This document shows, in pieces, positions 1-6,306 of a DNA stretch of 7,094 nt. Source of the DNA: Alphaproteobacteria bacterium (GTDB lineage Bacteria > Pseudomonadota > Alphaproteobacteria > MED-G09); contig JABHUT010000139.1 of assembly GCA_018658685.1 (NCBI GenBank), forward strand, positions 1-7,094. The letters run 5' to 3'. How positions within the stretch are numbered: position 1 is the first letter of the stretch; the number at the start of each line of letters is the position of its first letter. Under the pieces are notes generated by a model that did not search any database, was not told the DNA's origin, and saw nothing but the letters and a program-made list of their open reading frames with translations. Made by a program: the position numbers and the translations under genes.

Positions 1-971
1 GCAAGCATTGTTCCCAAAAAACTAGCTGATCTATGCAGTGTTACTGGTTGTGTACATTGAAATTGGCTAACTACTGAAATATGATCTTGCAAGTTTTTAC
101 CTACTCCCTTTAGTTCATGGACAACCTCTATTCCGTGTTTTTTTATTTCTTCAGAATCCCCTATTCCACTTCGCATTAATATCTGTGGTGAATTAACTGC
201 TCCGGAAGATAGGATTATTTCTTTGTTACCCCTGCAAAAAACTCTTTTTCCTTTATCAATATATTCTATTCCAATAGCTTTTTTATTTTCAAATATCACT
301 TTATCGACTGTGATATTAATTTTGGTATATAAATTTTTTCTTTTAAGCGCAGGATGAAGGTAGGCCCTAGCAGAGCTGAATCTTTTTGAACCTTTAATAG
401 TATGTTCATATCGAGAAAAACCCTCTTGTTGCTTTCCATTAAAATCTCTTGTTAGAGGAAAGCCAGCCTGTGAACCAGCTTCAACAAATTTATCTAAAAG
501 TATATCGTCATTTCTAGTAGATTTTTTTACATTTAGAGGACCGTTTTTTCCATGAAATTCTTCATCACCGTCTCCTTCATAATTTTCAGCTCTTTTAAAA
601 TAGGGTAAAACATCATCATAAGACCAACCCGGGTTTCCTAGCTGCCTCCAATGATCATAATCAGAAGAATGGCCTCTTGTATAAATCATTGCATTAATAG
701 AAGATGATCCTCCCCAACCCCTTCCCCTTGGCCAGAATAATTTTCTTCCTGCTGTATTAATTTCTGGTTCTGTCTCGAAACCATAATTAAGTTTACTGGA
801 ATTTGGAACTATTTGTGAATAACCAGAAGGCATATGAATAAATAAATTGGTATCTTTTCCTCCAGCCTCGATAACTAAAACGGTATTTTTTTTACTTTCT
901 GATAGTTTATTTGCTAAAACACACCCAGCACTCCCGGCGCCAACGATTATATAATCAAAATTTTCTTCCAT
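1..971 (-). CDS. GMC family FAD-dependent oxidoreductase, N-terminal part (C-terminus beyond left edge)
   Basis: Translating the minus strand from ATG at 971 gives 323 uninterrupted codons up to the window edge. The protein opens with a Rossmann FAD-binding segment: GAGSAG at residues 11-16, then VLVIEAG with Glu35 placed to bind the FAD ribose. GMC signature 1 is at about 83-106 (GRGWGGSSSIN, then MIYTRG). Signature 2 is at about 257-271 (GAVNSPQ, then SGIG). GVGKNLQDH at 289-297 is also typical. Family members such as choline dehydrogenase and AlkJ-type alcohol dehydrogenases oxidise alcohols to aldehydes using FAD. The catalytic His of the C-terminal substrate domain, about 200 residues further on, is not in the window, so substrate and oxidase versus dehydrogenase activity cannot be told. 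An in-frame TGA 12 nt upstream (981-983) fixes the start; the ribosome site is weak. It diverges from the acyltransferase gene and has no signal peptide, so it is probably cytoplasmic. Confidence 0.95.
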   Translation of the reverse strand, partial: MEENFDYIIVGAGSAGCVLANKLSESKKNTVLVIEAGGKDTNLFIHMPSGYSQIVPNSSKLNYGFETEPEINTAGRKLFWPRGRGWGGSSSINAMIYTRGHSSDYDHWRQLGNPGWSYDDVLPYFKRAENYEGDGDEEFHGKNGPLNVKKSTRNDDILLDKFVEAGSQAGFPLTRDFNGKQQEGFSRYEHTIKGSKRFSSARAYLHPALKRKNLYTKINITVDKVIFENKKAIGIEYIDKGKRVFCRGNKEIILSSGAVNSPQILMRSGIGDSEEIKKHGIEVVHELKGVGKNLQDHISVVSQFQCTQPVTLHRSASFLGTML

Positions 972-1044
972 ATTCTTATCTCAAAAAGTAAATTGAATTT
1001 AAATCATGTACTAGCTTTTGCCATACATCAACAAAGAATTTTTA

Positions 1045-1075
1045 AAACTATTATATAGATTCTATAAAATAGTTT
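1045..1075. promoter_or_regulatory. 31-bp near-perfect palindrome between divergent genes, candidate operator
   Basis: Two 15-nt arms (1045-1059 and 1061-1075) are inverted repeats with 14 of 15 positions matching, around a single central T. The outer core reads AAACTATT and AATAGTTT. The site lies in the only gap between the leftward GMC gene and the rightward acyltransferase operon. It contains possible -10 hexamers for both directions: TATAAA at 1063-1068 on plus, and TATAAT on minus (ATTATA at 1050-1055 on plus). No good -35 match stands at the right distance on either side. A transcription-factor operator overlapping both promoters is the simplest reading. A terminator is unlikely because both neighbours start here. 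The high AT content makes chance symmetry more likely than usual. Confidence 0.45.
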
Positions 1076-1110
1076 ATAAGCCGATAAATATTGAATTTTG
1101 AATCTGACTT

Positions 1111-1728
1111 ATGGGAAAAATTGTGAATAAAAAAATAGTAAGAATTTCTGAAGATCAAGTCCCTGAGCGCCTAAGGGGAGGTAGAGGAAGGTTTCTGAAG
1201 TGGATTGGAAGGCTGGGCATAAATTTATCAGGCTGGACAATTAAAGGTAATGTTCCTGATGAGGAGCGTATAGTAATTATTGCAGCACCCCATACCTCAA
1301 ATTGGGACTTTATTTTGGCTATGCTAGCTATTTTTGGTCTTAATATTAAAATCAAATGGCTTGGGAAGGATTCTATATTTAAACCAGGCTTAAAATGGTT
1401 CTTTCGTTGGCTTGGTGGAATACCTGTTAATAGAGAAAATCCGTCTTTTTTAATCGATAATGTTGTTAATATTGTAGAAAAAGAAAAGGCGATTGTAATC
1501 GCTATGACACCTGAGGGGACAAGAAAGAAAGTAAGCAGATGGAAGACAGGTTTTTTAAGAATTGCAAAACTCACTAAAGCAAAAATTTTATTAATAGCTA
1601 TAGATTTTCCAACTAAAAGTATTCAAATAGGAGATATTTTTGAACCAACCGGAGACGCTGAATTGGACTTGGATTTTATTCAGAATTATTACCAAAGTTT
1701 TAAAGGTATAAATCCTGAGCAATCTTGA
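1111..1728 (+). CDS. PlsC-type lysophospholipid/glycerol-phosphate acyltransferase family protein
   Basis: This 205-residue protein has the PlsC/LPLAT (PF01553) motifs in order. Motif I is HTSNWD at 61-66 (HX4D, catalytic His61 and Asp66), followed by GGIPVNRE at 102-109 and PEGTR at 134-138. Members transfer an acyl chain from acyl-CoA or acyl-ACP to an acceptor, classically lysophosphatidate in phospholipid synthesis. This compact subgroup lacks the N-terminal transmembrane helix of full PlsC and its acceptor is not established, so I do not call it PlsC itself. It is likely associated with the inner membrane face. The ATG follows an in-frame TGA at 1105-1107, so no longer start exists. There is no Shine-Dalgarno sequence before it, so initiation may be leaderless or weak. 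It is first in a tight run with ppnP (24-bp gap) and the photolyase-like gene. Confidence 0.88.
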   Translation: MGKIVNKKIVRISEDQVPERLRGGRGRFLKWIGRLGINLSGWTIKGNVPDEERIVIIAAPHTSNWDFILAMLAIFGLNIKIKWLGKDSIFKPGLKWFFRWLGGIPVNRENPSFLIDNVVNIVEKEKAIVIAMTPEGTRKKVSRWKTGFLRIAKLTKAKILLIAIDFPTKSIQIGDIFEPTGDAELDLDFIQNYYQSFKGINPEQS

Positions 1729-1752
1729 TTTTAAAAATTATAAGGAATAGAA

Positions 1753-2070
1753 ATGTCAAATTTTAAAAATGCCACTATTACAAAAGAAGCAAATGTTTAT
1801 TTTGATGGTAAAGTAATTAGCTATACCTTGTCTTTCGAAGATGGATCAAAAAAAACCCTTGGAGTAATGCAAATTGGAAAATATGAATTTAATACTCAGG
1901 CAAAAGAAATTATTGAAATAACTTCTGGTGAAATGAAAGTTTTGCTTCCCAATGAAACGATATGGAAAGATTTGAAGGGTGGAATGACTTTTGAAGTCCC
2001 TGCTAATTCGAGTTTTAAGCTAGAGGTTAATCAAATAATTAATTATTGTTGCTCATACATCGAAGAATAA
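1753..2070 (+). CDS. ppnP: Pyrimidine/purine nucleoside phosphorylase PpnP (YaiE/DUF1255 family)
   Basis: This small single-domain cupin-like protein of 105 residues resembles E. coli PpnP (about 94 residues) along its length. Landmarks are the YFDGKV segment at 16-21, GVMQIGKYEFNT at 37-48, ITSGEMKVLLP at 56-66, the FEVP turn at 80-83 and an aromatic/Cys-rich end (NYCCSY). The family splits a broad range of purine and pyrimidine nucleosides with phosphate, giving ribose-1-phosphate and the free base, as part of nucleoside salvage in the cytoplasm. The N-terminus is about ten residues longer than in E. coli. AAGGA at 1742-1746 precedes the ATG with 6-nt spacing, which supports this start. The gene follows the acyltransferase by 24 bp, and its stop lies 5 bp before the next start, so translational coupling within an operon is likely. 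Confidence 0.9.
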   Translation: MSNFKNATITKEANVYFDGKVISYTLSFEDGSKKTLGVMQIGKYEFNTQAKEIIEITSGEMKVLLPNETIWKDLKGGMTFEVPANSSFKLEVNQIINYCCSYIEE

Positions 2071-2075
2071 TAACT

Positions 2076-3575
2076 ATGGTTGAAAAAAGTTTACTTTTAA
2101 TTCTTGGTAATCAATTATTTTCAATTGAAGATATTAAGAGTTTAAATCCTGAAAAAGTTTTTATGGCTGAAGACTTAGGTTTAAGTACTTATGAAAAACA
2201 TCATAAATTAAAAATTTTAATGATTTTTTCTGCAATGAGAGAAAAGAGGGATGAGCTTAAAAATAATAATATTGATGTAGATTACATAGAGTTAGAAGAT
2301 TCTGACTTTAGCTTACCCTTTGAGGAAAAGCTGGAGAATTGTATAAAGCAAAATGGAATCAAGACTATTAATATTTTTGAAATAGAAGATAAGCCTTTCG
2401 AAAAAAGAATTTTTAATTTTGTAAAAAACCATAATCTAAATTTAATTATATCACCCTCACCAATGTTCTTAATAAAAAGAGAAGATTTTTTAGACTTAAA
2501 TGGAAAATCAAAAACTTTAAGAATGGGAAATTTTTATAAAAATGTAAGAAAAAAGTTAAATATTTTAGTCGATGAAAGCCAGAAACCAATCGGAGGAAAA
2601 TGGTCCTTTGATGAGGAAAATAGAAAAAAAATACCAAAAGGCCTTGATGTGCCTGGATTATTAGAAGTAGAAATTTCAAAATATGTAAATGAACTAAAGC
2701 CCTTAATTAATAAAAAATTTAATAATCACCCTGGAAAGATGGACGATATCTGGATGCCTTTTAATAGAGTTGATGCTTTAAAGAATCTTGATTATTTTAT
2801 TAATGTTAAGTTTGGTAATTTTGGAGCTTATGAGGATGCGATATTATCAAAGGATAATTTTTTATTTCATAGCGTCATAAGTCCATCTATGAATATTGGA
2901 TTGATTACTCCTCAGGATGTTGTCGATAGAATTCTTGATTATACAAGAGAAAAAGAAATTCCTTTGAATTCTGTTGAAGGCTTTATTAGACAAATAATAG
3001 GCTGGAGAGAATTTATTAGGGGGGTTTACCAAAATCATAGTGAAGAGCAATTAAAAAGTAATTTTTTTAACTTCTCGCGGCTTTTGAAAAAATCTTGGTA
3101 TTCTGGTGATACTGGAATCCCACCACTTGATGATGCAATAAAGTTTTCTGATAAGTTTGGATATACCCATCATATTAATCGGCTAATGGTTGTATCAAAC
3201 CTTATGACATTAACTGGAATAGACCCAAAAGAAATTTATAAGTGGTTTATGGAGATGTATATAGATTCATCTGAATGGGTAATGGTTCCTAATGTTTTTG
3301 GAATGGGAACATTTGCAGACGGAGGTATTTTTTCAACAAAACCTTACATTTGTGGATCAAATTATTTGTTAAAAATGAGTAATTATAAAAAGGGAGAATG
3401 GTGCAATACAGTTGATGGTCTTTATTGGCGTTTTTTAGATAAAAATATGCCGAAGTTACAAAATAATCCTCGCCTTTCATTCATGAAAAAGACTTTAAGC
3501 TCAATGGATCAAGATAGAAAAGACTTAATATTTAAAAGTGCAGAGCTATTTATTGAAAATAATTCGTATCAATAA
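2076..3575 (+). CDS. Photolyase/cryptochrome-related protein (DPRP/FeS-BCP family) lacking the Fe-S cysteines
   Basis: This 499-residue protein of the deoxyribodipyrimidine photolyase-related family starts with the typical LLLILGNQL strand (residues 6-14). The N-terminal alpha/beta antenna domain (PF04244 type) is followed by the helical FAD-binding domain. Visible motifs are IRQIIGWREFIRG at 304-316, THHINRLM at 364-371 (the His pair tied to 6-4 repair in Agrobacterium PhrB), and WVMVPNVFGMGTFADGG around 401-417. PhrB-type members repair (6-4) photoproducts using light, FAD and a lumazine antenna, and bind a 4Fe-4S cluster through four Cys. Here the whole protein has only Cys89, Cys426 and Cys443. 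The usual YCxxC reads YKKGEW, and the first ligand region reads PPLDDAI. I infer a cluster-less subfamily with repair or light-sensing function. A TTG at 2046 in the same frame would add ten residues overlapping ppnP. I prefer ATG 2076, which has GAAGAA upstream and leaves the family's normal N-terminus. Confidence 0.9.
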   Translation: MVEKSLLLILGNQLFSIEDIKSLNPEKVFMAEDLGLSTYEKHHKLKILMIFSAMREKRDELKNNNIDVDYIELEDSDFSLPFEEKLENCIKQNGIKTINIFEIEDKPFEKRIFNFVKNHNLNLIISPSPMFLIKREDFLDLNGKSKTLRMGNFYKNVRKKLNILVDESQKPIGGKWSFDEENRKKIPKGLDVPGLLEVEISKYVNELKPLINKKFNNHPGKMDDIWMPFNRVDALKNLDYFINVKFGNFGAYEDAILSKDNFLFHSVISPSMNIGLITPQDVVDRILDYTREKEIPLNSVEGFIRQIIGWREFIRGVYQNHSEEQLKSNFFNFSRLLKKSWYSGDTGIPPLDDAIKFSDKFGYTHHINRLMVVSNLMTLTGIDPKEIYKWFMEMYIDSSEWVMVPNVFGMGTFADGGIFSTKPYICGSNYLLKMSNYKKGEWCNTVDGLYWRFLDKNMPKLQNNPRLSFMKKTLSSMDQDRKDLIFKSAELFIENNSYQ

Positions 3576-3597
3576 GTTCTGGGTATCTAAAAAATAG

Positions 3598-5007
3598 CTA
3601 AGGCTTTAGAGGGCCTTTGGCAATATATTTATCTATTGTTTGATGATAATGTCGTAATCTACTTTCTTGATAGTCTGCATAAGTTACGGCACCCTTTTTT
3701 GATGCCCTCATTCCTGCCTCAAGCTCAGGTATATTCGCCATATCCTGATCAAAAATAAATCCAATCCCAGTTAATTCTTCTGCATCATCCCAATTTTCAT
3801 CTTCACTTAGGTAATGAATAGGGATGGGCTCATATGGTTCTTGTTTTTCAGGGTCTATATGGTTTCTTTGAAGGAATATTGCTTCCATAATAGATGAATC
3901 ATGTCTATTACCATTAGGTCTAAAGCGATAAACAAGATTTCTAGGAAATCCTCCCCAAGGTGAAAAATTTGGGAATACATTATAAACTATAGCATCTAAC
4001 ATTTCCGCGTCAGACTTGTCAGAGTAATCACGACCATCATTTTCCTTAAATGCATCTCTCATAGTTTGAGCAGCAACTTTTCTTGCTTCTTCGCCTTCAG
4101 GAACGATAATCTTGTCTTCTGTTTCAACTCTTCCTGAGCCATAGAATATAGTATCAAAAATTTCCTGTTCATCAGTATCCCAACAATTAGGACTTGGCTT
4201 ACCAACAAGTGCTATATTTCTATTTACATGATCACCATAAACATCATATCGAGCATTTTCATCGGCTTGAAAAGGCATAATTTGAGGGTGAATTTCAGTT
4301 GCATGAAATGCTTCCATAAAAGCTTCTTGAACTATTTTCCAATTCCCAGGAACTACTTTTGAAACATGTATAACCTTTCTACACTCGCCGTGATCCCACC
4401 TTTCATGATGCTCTGGAAGTGGAGCAAGGAATTCTTCAAGAGGTTGAGCATTGTCGTCGATGTTTATAAAGACATAGCCTTGCCAAACTTCAGTTCGTAC
4501 CTGGGGTAAATTCCAATCTTCTGGCTTAACATGAGGGAAATCCCAAGCAGCAGGTGTGTGTTTAAGAGTTCCATCAAGATTCCAGCAGTATCCATGAAAT
4601 GGACATTTTATTTCATCACTATTTGTTCTCTCTGTTTTTAATTTTCTAGCTCTGTGAAGGCACGAATTATAGTAGCCTTGAATTTTATCTTTTTCGGTCC
4701 TTACCATTACAAAAGAATAATCTAAAATATCATATACTAAGCTATCGCCAATTTCAGGAATATCCTCAACTCTACAAGCGAACTGCCAAACTCTTGTCCA
4801 CATAGATTCTGCTTCTTTATCAAAAAATTCTCTAGAGGTATAACGATCAATTGAAATATCCTCAGAACCAAGATAAGGAGCACTTTCATCTAACATAAAC
4901 TTAGGAACTTCTTTGCTATCCTCATGTAGATATTCTGTATAACTTGTATCTGGTGTTCTTGCAGAACCTGGATCCATATCTTTTTTATCTTTTATAATTT
5001 CACTCAT
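3598..5007 (-). CDS. Rieske non-haem iron ring-hydroxylating oxygenase, alpha subunit
   Basis: This 469-residue enzyme contains an N-terminal Rieske [2Fe-2S] domain with ligands Cys116, His118, Cys135 and His138 (CLHRA, 16-17 residues, then CPFHGYCW). The C-terminal catalytic domain follows, with the mononuclear-iron motif NWKIVQEAFMEAFH and then TEIH: His235 and His240. The third carboxylate is probably Asp422 or Asp420 in FIFDQDMANIP (inferred by position). The residue three before His235, Asp in naphthalene dioxygenase, is Glu232 here; Gly after CxHR is Ala120. Such enzymes add O2 to aromatic or other cyclic substrates using electrons from a ferredoxin/reductase, neither of which is in the window. 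There is no classical beta subunit either. AGGGG (complement of 5015-5019) sits about 7 nt before the ATG. The gene is convergent with the photolyase gene and divergent from an NTF2-fold gene. Its base composition is less AT-rich than its left neighbour. Substrate unknown. Confidence 0.93.
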   Translation of the reverse strand: MSEIIKDKKDMDPGSARTPDTSYTEYLHEDSKEVPKFMLDESAPYLGSEDISIDRYTSREFFDKEAESMWTRVWQFACRVEDIPEIGDSLVYDILDYSFVMVRTEKDKIQGYYNSCLHRARKLKTERTNSDEIKCPFHGYCWNLDGTLKHTPAAWDFPHVKPEDWNLPQVRTEVWQGYVFINIDDNAQPLEEFLAPLPEHHERWDHGECRKVIHVSKVVPGNWKIVQEAFMEAFHATEIHPQIMPFQADENARYDVYGDHVNRNIALVGKPSPNCWDTDEQEIFDTIFYGSGRVETEDKIIVPEGEEARKVAAQTMRDAFKENDGRDYSDKSDAEMLDAIVYNVFPNFSPWGGFPRNLVYRFRPNGNRHDSSIMEAIFLQRNHIDPEKQEPYEPIPIHYLSEDENWDDAEELTGIGFIFDQDMANIPELEAGMRASKKGAVTYADYQESRLRHYHQTIDKYIAKGPLKP

Positions 5008-5042
5008 AGATATTCCCCTAAATAAAAACTAAATATATCATT

Positions 5043-5072
5043 ATTTTACAAATAAATATCTATTTTAGTAAA
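5043..5072 (-). promoter_or_regulatory. Candidate sigma70-type promoter for the Rieske oxygenase gene
   Basis: On the minus strand, TTTACT (complement of 5067-5072) is followed after 18 nt by TAAAAT (complement of 5043-5048). This would start transcription about 28-30 nt before the ATG at 5007, just ahead of the AGGGG ribosome site. The matches are 4/6 and 5/6 to consensus in very AT-rich DNA, so chance is a real possibility. Confidence 0.35.
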
Positions 5073-5110
5073 TGTTTTTTTTAAAAGAGTGAAGATTTTT
5101 TTAATTTTCT

Positions 5111-5138
5111 TTTACTTTTTAATTAGTATCAATAGAAT
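5111..5138 (+). promoter_or_regulatory. Candidate sigma70-type promoter for the rightward NTF2/HAD/VOC group
   Basis: TTTACT at 5111-5116 and TAGAAT at 5133-5138 are separated by 16 nt. They would initiate near 5145, about 25 nt before the TTG start at 5169. The same -35 hexamer appears in inverted orientation in the opposing candidate promoter, and the two are separated by 38 bp of T/A-tract DNA. Supported by pattern only. Confidence 0.35.
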
Positions 5139-5156
5139 TTAAAGAGTTTAAAACAA

Positions 5157-5162
5157 AGAGGT
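5157..5162 (+). promoter_or_regulatory. Ribosome binding site that decides a TTG start
   Basis: AGAGGT ends 6 nt before TTG at 5169. The strong Shine-Dalgarno match with good spacing supports TTG as the true initiator, since the frame has no ATG near the start of the NTF2-fold domain. Confidence 0.7.
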
Positions 5163-5168
5163 AAAAAA

Positions 5169-5576
5169 TTGGAAAATTCTAATAATCTTGAAAATAAATT
5201 AGCAATCCGTGAGTTACTTGATAGATATTGTGACGGAGTAAATCAACGTGATTCAGAAATTTGGGGAAGTACTTGGTCTAAAAATGCTGTTTGGGAAATA
5301 CCTCATTTAGAAATTAAAAATGAAGGAAGGGACAATATAATTTCAATTTGGAGCGAAGCAATGAAGGGTTATCCATTTGTCCATATGATTGCTCAGCCTG
5401 GATTTATTGAAATCAATGGTGGTGAAGCTACTATGAGAAGCTATACTCTTGAGACAGCTGTCTTACCAGACGGAACTGAAATTCACCCATGTGGTCAATA
5501 TGACGACAAACTCATTTTAGAAGATGGTAATTGGAAATTCTCTCACAGATCTTTTAAAAATTTACACGGTGAATAG
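5169..5576 (+). CDS. SnoaL-like / NTF2-fold protein (SnoaL_4 type), TTG start
   Basis: This 135-residue single-domain protein has the alpha+beta cone of the NTF2/SnoaL superfamily. It shows an N-terminal helix (LAIRELLDRYCDGVNQRD at 11-28), a Trp-rich loop (WGSTW, VWEIP), a central His72 after the second helix, and a closing strand YDDKLILEDGNWKFSHRSF at 111-129. This pattern matches SnoaL_4 (PF13577), a group that includes dehydratases and isomerases such as BaiE-like bile-acid dehydratase as well as many unknowns. Tyr20 and His72 are candidate active-site residues by position. The fold is also that of ring-hydroxylating oxygenase beta subunits, which are longer (about 160-190 residues). Its divergence from the Rieske alpha gene suggests an enzyme acting on the oxygenated product or, less likely, a beta-like partner. 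It is first in a rightward group and cytoplasmic, with no signal peptide. The exact reaction is unknown. Confidence 0.85.
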   Translation: MENSNNLENKLAIRELLDRYCDGVNQRDSEIWGSTWSKNAVWEIPHLEIKNEGRDNIISIWSEAMKGYPFVHMIAQPGFIEINGGEATMRSYTLETAVLPDGTEIHPCGQYDDKLILEDGNWKFSHRSFKNLHGE

Positions 5577-5583
5577 TATAAAA

Positions 5584-5600
5584 TAACTTTACTAAAGTTA
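5584..5600. repeat. 17-bp perfect palindrome between the NTF2-fold and HAD genes
   Basis: TAACTTTA (5584-5591), a single C, and TAAAGTTA (5593-5600) form a perfect inverted repeat in the 38-bp gap. As RNA it could make a 6-bp AU-rich stem with a 5-nt loop. No T-run follows, so it is not a convincing terminator. It could be a weak attenuating hairpin or an operator. Confidence 0.35.
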
Positions 5601-5614
5601 GCTTTGGATTTGTA

Positions 5615-6262
5615 ATGAAATTTATAATATTTGATTTAGATGACACTCTTTTGTGCGGAGACTGTGAACGTTATTGGTCCAACTTTATGATTAATAAAGG
5701 TCTTTTAAAAGAAGATGATCATTTTGCAAAAATTAATCAGTTTGATGAGGATTATCGAAACGGTGTTTTAAATTTTGCTTTATACTCATCATATATTCAG
5801 GGGCCTTTAAAGGGGAGTAGTCAAGATGAGGTTAATTTTTTTTTAAAAGAATTTATTCCAAGTGTAATTAATGAGCTTTCTGATGATCTAACAAGAAAGT
5901 TTATTTTAGAGTCACGATCAGCCGATAAAGTTTTAATTGCCTCTGGTTCCCATGATTTTTTAGTCAAAGGGTTTGCTGATTATTTTGAAATTGAATCAAG
6001 TATCGGAACACCTGTTGAAGTAAAAAATAATATTTTTACTGGAAACTTATCAGGTGAACCAACATTTAAATATGGAAAGGTTAGTGCTGTTAAGGAATGG
6101 TGCTCTAAGAATAATCTTAAAATTTCTGACTCGATTTTTTATTCTGATTCTATCAATGACTTACCAATGTTTGATGTTTGTGGTGAACCAATAGCAGTTA
6201 ATCCAGATAAACTTTTAAAGGAGATTGCAATTAAGAGATCTTATGAGATTATTGAAAGATAG
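5615..6262 (+). CDS. HAD-superfamily subfamily IB phosphatase (SerB-like)
   Basis: This 215-residue protein has all four haloacid dehalogenase motifs. Motif I is FDLDDT with nucleophile Asp7 and acid/base Asp9. Motif II is LIASGSHDF with Ser110. Motif III is Lys155 in FKYGK. Motif IV is YSDSINDLP with Asp178 and Asp182. The helical insert between motifs I and II (about 20-95) is the C1 cap typical of subfamily IB, the phosphoserine phosphatase-like group (PF12710). It would hydrolyse a phosphate monoester with Mg2+ in the cytoplasm. True SerB proteins often carry extra N-terminal domains, and I cannot assign phosphoserine as substrate, so no gene name is given. The start at 5615 has only a weak TTGGA 5 nt upstream. 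It lies 38 bp after the NTF2-fold gene and 44 bp before the VOC gene, on the same strand. Whether it belongs to the oxygenase pathway is unclear; it may simply share the transcript. Confidence 0.88.
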   Translation: MKFIIFDLDDTLLCGDCERYWSNFMINKGLLKEDDHFAKINQFDEDYRNGVLNFALYSSYIQGPLKGSSQDEVNFFLKEFIPSVINELSDDLTRKFILESRSADKVLIASGSHDFLVKGFADYFEIESSIGTPVEVKNNIFTGNLSGEPTFKYGKVSAVKEWCSKNNLKISDSIFYSDSINDLPMFDVCGEPIAVNPDKLLKEIAIKRSYEIIER

Positions 6263-6281
6263 TTTTTCTTAATTTTTAAAT
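6252..6281 (+). promoter_or_regulatory. Weak candidate promoter for the VOC gene
   Basis: TTGAAA at 6252-6257 and TTAAAT at 6276-6281, spaced 18 nt, overlap the end of the HAD gene and precede the strong ribosome site at 6291-6300. The -35 is 5/6 but the -10 only 4/6, in very AT-rich DNA. It would give the VOC/NTF2 pair its own transcript. Confidence 0.2.
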
Positions 6282-6306
6282 TAAATTTTCAAAAGGAGAG
6301 TAAAAA

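Noticed and set aside
1155..1574. 139-codon open frame on the minus strand inside the acyltransferase gene
   Set aside because: It is antisense to a gene with clear catalytic motifs and shows no recognisable domain or ribosome site of its own.
2046..2075. Upstream TTG start for the photolyase-like gene, overlapping the end of ppnP
   Set aside because: The ATG at 2076 gives the family's normal N-terminus, follows GAAGAA, and avoids the overlap.
2446..3480. Three short minus-strand open frames (2446-2679, 2862-3050, 3289-3480) within the photolyase-like gene
   Set aside because: They are Phe/Leu/Asn-rich translations of the complement of a conserved gene, typical of AT-rich shadows.
3600..3617. 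AAGGC/GCCTT stem at the convergent junction as a shared terminator
   Set aside because: The stem is only 5 bp with an 8-nt loop, lies within the Rieske coding end, and has no clean T-run on either side.
5077..5084. T-runs in the divergent gap as a terminator
   Set aside because: Both neighbouring genes start here, and no GC-rich stem precedes the T-runs; ordinary A/T-tract promoter DNA is more likely.
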